DNA of 64,000 bases, from contig NZ_LMCY01000008.1 in the NCBI RefSeq assembly GCF_001425685.1, positions 321,161 to 385,160 of the forward strand, in the 5' to 3' direction. The notes under the pieces were generated by a model. That model worked only from the letters and a program-made list of their open reading frames with translations, was not told where the DNA came from and made no database searches. This stretch comes from Massilia sp. Root335 (GTDB taxonomy: Bacteria > Pseudomonadota > Gammaproteobacteria > Burkholderiales > Burkholderiaceae_D). Positions 57,382-64,000 of this stretch are shown piece after piece. The stretch's first letter is position 1; every line of letters begins with the position of its first letter. Position numbers and translations under genes: made by a program.

Positions 57382-58935
57382 ATGAAGGCATTCCAACCCA
57401 CCGTCCTCGCCCTCGGCATCGCCGCCGCATTCTGCGCAAGCGCCGCATTCGCACAAGTCAACGTCACCGTCGACGCGGCCAAGCCGGGCGCGGTGATCGA
57501 CAAGGACGTCTACGGCCAGTTCGCCGAACACCTCGGCACCGGCATCTACGGCGGCCTGTGGGTCGGTCCGGATTCGAAGATCCCGAATACGCGCGGCTGG
57601 CGCAACGACGTGGTCGGCGCCCTGAAAGCCATGCACGTGCCGCTGGTGCGCTGGCCGGGCGGCTGCTTCGCCGACGAGTACCACTGGCGCGAAGGCATCG
57701 GCCCGCGCAGCAAGCGTCCGGTGAAGGTCAACACGAACTGGGGCGGCGTGCCGGAATCGAACGCGGTGGGTACGCATGAATTCTTCGACCTCGTCGAGAT
57801 GCTCGGCGCGGACGCCTACGTCAACGGCAACCTGGGCACCGGCACCCCGCAGGAAGCGGCCGAGTGGATCGAGTACATGACGTCGGAAGGCAAGTCGTCG
57901 CTGGCCGAACTGCGCGCGAAGAACGGCCACCCGGCGCCGTTCAAGGTGGCCTATTTCGCCATCGGCAACGAGTCGTGGGGCTGCGGCGGCAATATGCGTC
58001 CGGAGTACTACGCCGACCTGTACCGCCAGTGGAACACCTTCCTGAAGGCGCCGCAGCACCTGCGTCCGAAGATGATCGCCAGCGGCGGCACCGCCGACGA
58101 CACCACCTGGACCGACATCCTCTCGCGCGACCTGAAAGGCCGCACGGACGGCATCAGCTTCCACTACTACACGCTGCCGACCGGCGACTGGCACCACAAG
58201 GGCGCCGCCACCGGCTTCCCGGAATCGGAATGGTTCTCGACCATGAGCCAGACCCTGCGCATGGAAGACTTCGTGCGCAAGAACGTGGCCATCCTCGACA
58301 AGAACGACCCGGAGAAGAAGATCGGCTTCGACGTGGACGAGTGGGGCACCTGGTACGACGTCGAGAAGGGCACCAACCCGGGCTTCCTGTTCCAGCGGAA
58401 TACGATCCGCGACGCCGTCGTGGCCGCGCTCAACTTCAACATCTTCCATGCCCACGCCGACCGCGTGCGCATGACGAACATCGCGCAGATGGTCAACGTG
58501 CTGCAGGCCATGATCATCACCGACAACGACAAGATGCTGCTGACGCCGACGTACTACGCATTCAAGATGTACGTGCCGTTCCAGGACGCGACCTCGCTGC
58601 CGGTCACGCTGTCGAACAACACGACCTACGGCTCGAACGGCGAGGGCGTGCCGGGCATCAGCGCCTCCGCGGCCAAGGCCAAGGACGGCAAGACCTATGT
58701 CGCGCTGGTCAACACCAACCCGCACGACGCCACCGACGTCGTCCTGAACGTGGCCGGCCAGAACGTCGGCGCCGTGCGCGGCCAGCTGCTGACCGCGGAT
58801 TCGATGGATGCCCACAACACCTTCGAGCACAAGGACGCCGTCAAGCCGGTGCCGTTCAGCGCCAACGCCAGCGGCGGCAAGCTGACGATCAAGGTGCCGG
58901 CCAAGTCGGTGCTGGTCGTGGCTGTCGAAGGCTGA
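57382..58935 (+). CDS. Exported GH51 alpha-L-arabinofuranosidase
   Basis: The 517-residue precursor has signal peptide MKAFQPTVLALGIAAAFCASAAFA, cleaved before QVNVTV. The GH51 (beta/alpha)8 barrel shows acid/base Glu197 in AIGNESWGCGGNMRPEYYAD and nucleophile Glu320 in GFDVDEWGTWYDV. WPGGCFADEYHWREGIGPRS is a family landmark, and a C-terminal beta-sandwich follows. It removes alpha-L-arabinofuranose branches from arabinan or arabinoxylan. Export is notable because many bacterial GH51 enzymes are cytoplasmic. GGAGACC precedes the ATG; the next gene starts three bases after the stop. Confidence 0.93.
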   Translation: MKAFQPTVLALGIAAAFCASAAFAQVNVTVDAAKPGAVIDKDVYGQFAEHLGTGIYGGLWVGPDSKIPNTRGWRNDVVGALKAMHVPLVRWPGGCFADEYHWREGIGPRSKRPVKVNTNWGGVPESNAVGTHEFFDLVEMLGADAYVNGNLGTGTPQEAAEWIEYMTSEGKSSLAELRAKNGHPAPFKVAYFAIGNESWGCGGNMRPEYYADLYRQWNTFLKAPQHLRPKMIASGGTADDTTWTDILSRDLKGRTDGISFHYYTLPTGDWHHKGAATGFPESEWFSTMSQTLRMEDFVRKNVAILDKNDPEKKIGFDVDEWGTWYDVEKGTNPGFLFQRNTIRDAVVAALNFNIFHAHADRVRMTNIAQMVNVLQAMIITDNDKMLLTPTYYAFKMYVPFQDATSLPVTLSNNTTYGSNGEGVPGISASAAKAKDGKTYVALVNTNPHDATDVVLNVAGQNVGAVRGQLLTADSMDAHNTFEHKDAVKPVPFSANASGGKLTIKVPAKSVLVVAVEG

Positions 58936-58938
58936 TCG

Positions 58939-60492
58939 ATGGCGCACGCATTGACTCCGCGTGCGCTGGCCGTGGCGGCCGCACTCGTCCTCGCCGGATG
59001 CGGCGGGGGCGGTGGCGGCGGCGGCGCTGCCGCGCCGGTGACGGCGCCCGTCGCCGCGACACCATCGACGCCGGCGGCGCCTGCGACGACCGACACGCCG
59101 GCCCAGGCCGCGATCACGTTCGCCAACGTGTCCGTGCACGACCCGGCCGTCATCAAGGTGGGCGACACGTGGTACGCGTTCGGCTCGCACCTGGCGGCCG
59201 CCAAGACGACGGACCTGATGAACTGGACGAAGATCGCCGACGGCGTCACCGACAGCAACCCGCTGTTCGCGAAGGTGACGACGGCGCTGGCCGACACGTT
59301 CGCATGGGCCCAGGTCACGGACCTGTGGGCGCCGGATGTCATCCAGCTGGGTGACGGCAAGTTCTACATGTACTACGATGCCTGCAAGGGCGATTCGCCG
59401 CGCTCCGCGCTGGGCGTGGCCGTCGCCGACAAGATCGAAGGCCCGTACGTCAACAAGGCGGTGTTCCTCAAGTCCGGCATGTGGGGCGAGGTCAGTCCCG
59501 ACGGCACCGTCTACGACGCGCTGAAGCATCCGAACGTCGTGGACCCGAACACGTTCCGCGACGCGGCCGGCAAGCTGTGGATGATCTACGGTTCCTACTC
59601 GGGCGGCATCTTCATCATGGCGATGGACCCCGCCACCGGCCTGCCGGTCGCGGGCCAGGGCTACGGCAAGCACCTCATGGGCGGCAATCATGCGCGCATC
59701 GAGGGCGCCTACGTGATGTACAGCCCGCAGACGAAGTACTACTACCTGTTCACGTCGTTCGGCGGACTCGATGCGAACGGCGGCTACAACATGCGCGTGG
59801 CGCGCGCGACCAACCCGGACGGTCCGTACCTCGACGCCACCGGCAAGGACATGGGCGACGTGAAGGCCGATCCGGCGAAACCCCTGTTCGACGACGTCAG
59901 CATCGCGCCGTACGGCCAGAAGCTGGTCGGCAACTACCAGTTCGCGCTGGCGAGCGGGGAGACGGGGACGCCGGTCGGCTACGTCTCGCCCGGCCACAAC
60001 TCGGCGCGCTACGAAGCGGCGACGAACCAGTACTTCCTGATCTTCCACACCCGCTTCCCGGGCCAGGGCGAATACCACGAAGTGCGCGTGCACGAGATGT
60101 TCATCAACGACGACGGCTGGCCGGTGGCGGCGCCGCTGCGCTACGTGCCGCTGTCGAAGAGCGCGACGACGATCTCCCCGACCGTCACCAGCGCGGACAC
60201 GGCCGGCGCGTACAAGATGGTCAACCACGGCAAGGACATCTCTGCCACGGTCAAGCCGTCGGTCGCGATCCGGTTCGACGCCAACGGCACGGTGACCGGC
60301 GCAGGATCGGGCAACACCGGCGGCACCTGGACGCACAAGGGCAACAACAACGTCGCGATCGTGATCGACGGCGTCACGTACAGCGGCGTGCTGTCGCGCC
60401 AGTGGAACCCGAACGCGAACGCCTTCGCGGTGACGTTCACGGCGCAGTCGAAGGCCGGCGTGTCGCTGTGGGGCATCCGCACCGGCTCGTAA
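58939..60492 (+). CDS. GH43 endo-alpha-1,5-L-arabinanase, lipoprotein
   Basis: The 517-residue precursor has lipobox LAG-Cys21, then eight glycines and an Ala/Pro/Thr linker to about residue 60, so the enzyme should be lipid-anchored. Its GH43 propeller shows base Asp68 in VSVHDPAVIKVGDTWYAFGS, a modulator Asp in HPNVVDPNTFRD and the acid Glu in ARIEGAYVMYSPQTKYYYLF. The C-terminal 110 residues form the extra beta domain seen in extracellular arabinanases (KPSVAIRFDANGTVTGAGSG, GVTYSGVLSRQW). It cuts the arabinan backbone outside the inner membrane. Whether the anchor faces the periplasm or the cell surface is not shown. Confidence 0.9.
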   Translation: MAHALTPRALAVAAALVLAGCGGGGGGGGAAAPVTAPVAATPSTPAAPATTDTPAQAAITFANVSVHDPAVIKVGDTWYAFGSHLAAAKTTDLMNWTKIADGVTDSNPLFAKVTTALADTFAWAQVTDLWAPDVIQLGDGKFYMYYDACKGDSPRSALGVAVADKIEGPYVNKAVFLKSGMWGEVSPDGTVYDALKHPNVVDPNTFRDAAGKLWMIYGSYSGGIFIMAMDPATGLPVAGQGYGKHLMGGNHARIEGAYVMYSPQTKYYYLFTSFGGLDANGGYNMRVARATNPDGPYLDATGKDMGDVKADPAKPLFDDVSIAPYGQKLVGNYQFALASGETGTPVGYVSPGHNSARYEAATNQYFLIFHTRFPGQGEYHEVRVHEMFINDDGWPVAAPLRYVPLSKSATTISPTVTSADTAGAYKMVNHGKDISATVKPSVAIRFDANGTVTGAGSGNTGGTWTHKGNNNVAIVIDGVTYSGVLSRQWNPNANAFAVTFTAQSKAGVSLWGIRTGS

Positions 60493-60507
60493 TCGAAAGG
60501 ATGAAGC

Positions 60508-61536
60508 ATGCGTAAAGCGACGAAAATCGCGGCCGCACTCGGCGCCGGCGTGGTGGCGCTGGCCGCCGCGCTGACGGCGCAGGCGTCCCAGGTCGGCGTG
60601 CACGACCCGGCGATGGCCAGGGACGGCAACACGTACTACCTGTACAGCACGGGCCCCGGCATCACGTTCTATTCGTCGTCCGACATGCTGCACTGGAAGC
60701 CGGAAGGCCGCGTGTTCGCGGGCGCGCCGACGTGGGCGAAACGTGCGGCGCCGACGTTCAACGACCATATCTGGGCCCCGGACATCCACAAGCACAACGG
60801 CCGCTGGCTGCTGTACTACTCGGTGTCCGGCTTCGGCAAGAACACGTCGGGCATCGGCGTGACGACCAATGCCACGCTCGACCCGCGCGCGCCGGACTAC
60901 CGCTGGGACGACCAGGGCATGGTCGTGCAGTCGGTGCCGGGCCGCGACATGTGGAATGCCATCGACCCGAACGTCGTCGAGGACGACAAGGGGCAGGGCT
61001 GGATGACCTTCGGTTCGTTCTGGGGCGGCATCAAGCTCGTGAAACTGGACGACAGCTGGACGAAGGTCGCCGAGCCGCAGGAATGGCATACGATCGCGCG
61101 CCGCGAGCGGCCCGCGTTCACGCCGGACGAGCAGGCGGCGCCGGCCGAGATCGAAGGGCCGTTCATCTTCAAGAAGAACGGCTATTATTACCTGTTCGTG
61201 TCGTGGGGCCTGTGCTGCCAGGGGCCGAAGAGCACCTACCACGTCGTGGTCGGCCGCGCGCGCGGCGTCGCCGGACCGTACCTCGACCGCCAGGGCAAGG
61301 ACATGGCGCAGGGCGGCGGCTCGCTCGTGATCCAGGGCGACAAGGACTGGAAGGCGCTGGGCCACAACAGCGCCTACACCTTCGACGGCAAGGATTATCT
61401 CGTGCTGCACGCGTACGAGACGGCGGATCACTACAAGCAGAAGCTGAAGGTGATGGACATCCACTGGGACAAGGACGGCTGGCCGACGGTCGATCCGAAA
61501 GACCTCAACAAATACGTGAGCGAAGAAGTCAAATGA
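60508..61536 (+). CDS. Exported GH43 arabinan endo-1,5-alpha-L-arabinosidase
   Basis: The 342-residue precursor has a signal peptide (MRKATKIAAALGAGVVALAA to about residue 26, AQA-S). The propeller has Asp33 in VGVHDPAMARDGNTYYLYST, Asp in MWNAIDPNVVEDDKGQGWMT and Glu in AEIEGPFIFKKNGYYYLFVS. HNSAYTFDGKDYLVLHAYET carries the metal-site His typical of arabinanases. It lacks the C-terminal beta domain of its neighbour, so the two may divide endo and processive roles. AAGGA precedes the ATG; its TGA overlaps the GH127 start (ATGA). Confidence 0.92.
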   Translation: MRKATKIAAALGAGVVALAAALTAQASQVGVHDPAMARDGNTYYLYSTGPGITFYSSSDMLHWKPEGRVFAGAPTWAKRAAPTFNDHIWAPDIHKHNGRWLLYYSVSGFGKNTSGIGVTTNATLDPRAPDYRWDDQGMVVQSVPGRDMWNAIDPNVVEDDKGQGWMTFGSFWGGIKLVKLDDSWTKVAEPQEWHTIARRERPAFTPDEQAAPAEIEGPFIFKKNGYYYLFVSWGLCCQGPKSTYHVVVGRARGVAGPYLDRQGKDMAQGGGSLVIQGDKDWKALGHNSAYTFDGKDYLVLHAYETADHYKQKLKVMDIHWDKDGWPTVDPKDLNKYVSEEVK

Positions 61537-63896
61537 AGCTTACCCGCATCGCCGCACTGCTCCTCGCCCTGGGCGCCACGACATCCCAAGCCGCCGACCT
61601 GTTCCCGCTGCAGGACGTGCGCCTGGGCGCGAGCCCCTTCCTCGACGCCCAGGCCACGGACCTGAACTACCTGATGGCCATGGAGCCGGACCGCCTGCTG
61701 GCGCCGTTCCTGCGCGAAGCGGGCCTCACGCCCAAGCAGCCCAGCTACGGCAACTGGGAATCGTCCGGCCTGGACGGCCACATGGGCGGCCACTACCTGT
61801 CGGCGCTGGCGCTGATGTACGCGTCGACCGGCGATGCGGAGGTCAAGCGGCGCCTGGATTACTTCGTCGCGGAGCTGAAGCGCGCGCAGGCGGCCAACGG
61901 CGACGGCTACCTGGGCGGCATCCCGGGCGGCCGCGCCGCGTGGCGCGACGTCGCCGCGGGCAAGCTCCATGCCGATAACTTTTCCGTCAACGGCAAATGG
62001 GTCCCGTGGTACAACCTGCACAAGATCTTCGCCGGCCTGCGCGACGCGTACCGCTACGCCGGCAACGAGGATGCGAAGGCGATGCTGGTCGCCCTGTCCG
62101 ACTGGGCCCTGCGGTTGACCGGCCACCTCACGGACGAGCAGATGCAGCAGATGCTCAGGGCCGAGCAGGGCGGCATGAACGAGGTGCTGGCCGACGTCGC
62201 CCAGATGACCGGCGACAGCAAATACATGGACCTGGCGCTGCGCTTCTCGCACCAGGCGCTCCTGCAGCCGCTGGAAAAGCACGAGGACAAGCTCACGGGC
62301 CTGCACGCCAACACGCAGATCCCCAAGGTCATCGGCTTCAAGCGCATCGGCGACCTCACGGGCCGCAAGGACATGGCGGACGCCGCCGCGTTCTTCTGGG
62401 AGACCGTCGTCGACCACCGCACCGTGGCCATCGGCGGCAACAGCGTCAAGGAGCACTTCCATGACGACAAGGACTTCAGCCCGATGATCGAGGAGGTCGA
62501 GGGGCCGGAGACCTGCAACACCTACAACATGCTGAAGCTGACCGAGATGCTGTTCGCGACCTCGGACAACGCCGGCTATGCGGACTACTACGAGCGCGCG
62601 CTGTACAACCACATCCTCGCGTCGGAGCGTCCGGGCACGGGCGGCTTCGTCTACTTCACGCCGATGCGTCCGAACCACTACCGCGTGTATTCGCAGGTGG
62701 ACAAGGCCATGTGGTGCTGCGTGGGCTCCGGCATCGAGAGCCACGCGAAGTACGGCGAATTCATCTACGCGCACGAAGAGAAGGGCGGCAACGCGGCGCT
62801 GTTCGTGAACCTGTTCATCCCGTCGACGCTGAACTGGCGCGAGAAGAACGTGCGCATCACGCAGGCGAACGACTTCCCGGACCAGGCCAGCACGCGCATC
62901 ACCGTCGACGGCGATGCGAAGTTCGCGCTGAAGATCCGCTATCCGGCCTGGGTCGCGCCGGGCAAGCTCGCGGTGAAGGTGAACGGCAAGCGCGTGAAAG
63001 TCGATGCGCAGCCGGGCAGCTACGTGAACATCGAGCGCGCGTGGAAGACGGGCGACCGCGTCGACGTCAGCTTGCCGATGGCGATGCATCTGGAGCAGAT
63101 GCCGGACAAGTCGAATTACTACGCGGTGCTGTACGGCCCCGTCGTGCTGGCCGCGAAGACGAACCCGTTCCCGACGGAGCACCTGGACTTCTTCGCGGAC
63201 GATTCGCGCATGGGCCACATCCCGTCGGGCCAGGTCTGCCCGCTGGAGGCCGCGCCCACGTTCGTCGCGGACAGCCGCGATTTCACGCGCCGCTTCAAAC
63301 CGGTGAAAGGCAAGCCGCTGACGTTCACTGCGCCGGGCGTCGTGCAGGGCGGGGCGGGATCGTCGACCGAGTTCATTCCCTTCTTCCGCCTGCACGACTC
63401 GCGCTACATGATCTATTGGCAGCAGAGCACCCCGGGCGAGTACGCGCGCATGAAGCTGGACGACGCCGCCAAGGAATCCGAGCGGCTGGCACTGGACGCG
63501 CAGACCGTCGACCAGGTGGCGCCGGGCGAGCAGCAGCCGGAATCGGACCACGGCTTCAAGGGCGAGGGCGCGGATGCGGGCCTCAACAACGGCCGCCACT
63601 GGCGCCACGCGAGCAAGTGGTTCAGCTACCAGTTGAACGATCCGAAGCACGAGGCGAAGGCGTTGCGCCTGACGTTCGCGCGCGCGGACGCGGGCCGCAA
63701 GTTCGACATCGTCGTCGACGGCAAGCGCATTGCGGAGGTCGAACTGGCGGCCGACGCGGCGCAGGAATTCTACACGCGCGATTTCGCATTGCCGCCCGCG
63801 CTGGTGCAGGGCGCGAGCGGCAAGCTGGAAGTGAAATTCGTCGCGAAGGAAGGGTCGATGGCGGGTGGCTTGTATGGGCTGCGATTATTACGTTGA
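61533..63896 (+). CDS. Exported GH127 beta-L-arabinofuranosidase
   Basis: The 787-residue precursor has signal peptide MKLTRIAALLLALGATTSQA. The (alpha/alpha)6 barrel carries the cysteine-based zinc catalytic site of GH127: Glu307 (SVKEHFH, acid/base position), Glu326-x-Cys328 (GPETCNTYNMLKL) and Cys395-Cys396 (MWCCVGSGIESHAKYGE, nucleophile plus ligand). The residue-by-residue assignment follows HypBA1 from memory. It should release beta-linked L-arabinofuranose, as found on hydroxyproline-rich plant proteins, so the locus handles more than alpha-arabinan. The long C-terminal beta domains are complete. Confidence 0.92.
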   Translation: MKLTRIAALLLALGATTSQAADLFPLQDVRLGASPFLDAQATDLNYLMAMEPDRLLAPFLREAGLTPKQPSYGNWESSGLDGHMGGHYLSALALMYASTGDAEVKRRLDYFVAELKRAQAANGDGYLGGIPGGRAAWRDVAAGKLHADNFSVNGKWVPWYNLHKIFAGLRDAYRYAGNEDAKAMLVALSDWALRLTGHLTDEQMQQMLRAEQGGMNEVLADVAQMTGDSKYMDLALRFSHQALLQPLEKHEDKLTGLHANTQIPKVIGFKRIGDLTGRKDMADAAAFFWETVVDHRTVAIGGNSVKEHFHDDKDFSPMIEEVEGPETCNTYNMLKLTEMLFATSDNAGYADYYERALYNHILASERPGTGGFVYFTPMRPNHYRVYSQVDKAMWCCVGSGIESHAKYGEFIYAHEEKGGNAALFVNLFIPSTLNWREKNVRITQANDFPDQASTRITVDGDAKFALKIRYPAWVAPGKLAVKVNGKRVKVDAQPGSYVNIERAWKTGDRVDVSLPMAMHLEQMPDKSNYYAVLYGPVVLAAKTNPFPTEHLDFFADDSRMGHIPSGQVCPLEAAPTFVADSRDFTRRFKPVKGKPLTFTAPGVVQGGAGSSTEFIPFFRLHDSRYMIYWQQSTPGEYARMKLDDAAKESERLALDAQTVDQVAPGEQQPESDHGFKGEGADAGLNNGRHWRHASKWFSYQLNDPKHEAKALRLTFARADAGRKFDIVVDGKRIAEVELAADAAQEFYTRDFALPPALVQGASGKLEVKFVAKEGSMAGGLYGLRLLR

Positions 63897-63901
63897 CCTA
63901 A

Positions 63902-63998
63902 AAACCGTCATTCCCGCGCAGGCGGAAACCCAAGTGTTGCACGCCTTGTGTTGACGCGTGCAACTTGGGTCCCCGCCTGCGCGGGGACGACGTTTTTA
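63902..63998 (+). terminator. Family A inverted repeat acting as terminator of the arabinan locus
   Basis: Facing arms starting AAACCGTCATTCCCGCGC and ending GCGCGGGGACGACGTTTTT extend inward to GTTGCACGC/GCGTGCAAC. They give a near-continuous stem of about 40 bp with an 11-nt loop. Five T follow at once. It lies 5 bp after the GH127 stop. Confidence 0.75.
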
Positions 63999-64000
63999 CG

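Noticed and set aside
56860..61464. Open frame of more than 1500 codons on the minus strand opposite the arabonate/arabinan genes
   Set aside because: Arg/Val/His/Asp-rich composition typical of a GC-rich antisense shadow. The plus strand encodes well-matched enzymes with catalytic residues throughout.

Overview
The window is about 66% G+C and comes from a bacterial chromosome. The evidence points to a betaproteobacterium of the Burkholderiales, most likely a Massilia/Telluria/Duganella-type Oxalobacteraceae. The clues are dense sensor kinases and diguanylate cyclases, TonB-dependent receptors paired with plant-polysaccharide hydrolases, the complete kdpFABCDE operon and the style of the dispersed palindromic repeats. 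The genus is an inference; there is no rRNA or tRNA marker in the window.

Layout. 1-5.3 kb: the 3' part of a GntP-family permease, a palindromic repeat zone, an ABM monooxygenase-ECF sigma factor pair, a GNAT acetyltransferase, an alpha/beta hydrolase, a type IV prepilin and a 4-OT tautomerase. 5.3-15.3 kb: a signalling block with two paralogous hybrid histidine kinases in inverted orientation around a GlxA-type regulator and an MBL-fold hydrolase, then a GAF-PAS-PAS-GGDEF diguanylate cyclase. 15.3-25.5 kb: potassium uptake, kdpFABCDE on the minus strand led by an extra 30-codon membrane microprotein gene, and a divergent kup. 25.6-33.2 kb: a dCache-GGDEF cyclase, an OhrR-like regulator, two paralogous outer-membrane barrel proteins, a LysR/NmrA divergent pair and a prohibitin-family protein.

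33.3-41.4 kb is a disaccharide-phosphorolysis locus: a TonB receptor diverging from lacI, a GH65 phosphorylase, beta-phosphoglucomutase and an MFS permease. A perfect 14-bp LacI-type operator overlaps the receptor promoter. Near-identical sites lie inside the first codons of the GH65 gene and upstream of the arabinose receptor. 41.4-44.4 kb holds a LOV-PAS-GGDEF-EAL protein and a uracil-glycosylase-like protein.

44.6-63.9 kb is one L-arabinose/arabinan system on the plus strand. It has a TonB receptor, a GPH sugar symporter, an intracellular GH43, a mutarotase, and the apparently complete non-phosphorylative route: XylB-like SDR dehydrogenase, SMP-30 lactonase, IlvD/Edd arabonate dehydratase, FAH-type AraD1 and alpha-ketoglutaric semialdehyde dehydrogenase. 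Four exported enzymes follow: GH51, two GH43s and GH127. Together they could take arabinan and beta-L-arabinofuranosides from outside the cell to 2-oxoglutarate. Two promoters in this system share a 30-bp composite element at the same distance from their start codons. Two families of long inverted repeats sit in most of its larger intergenic gaps, and one ends the cluster as a long hairpin followed by five T.
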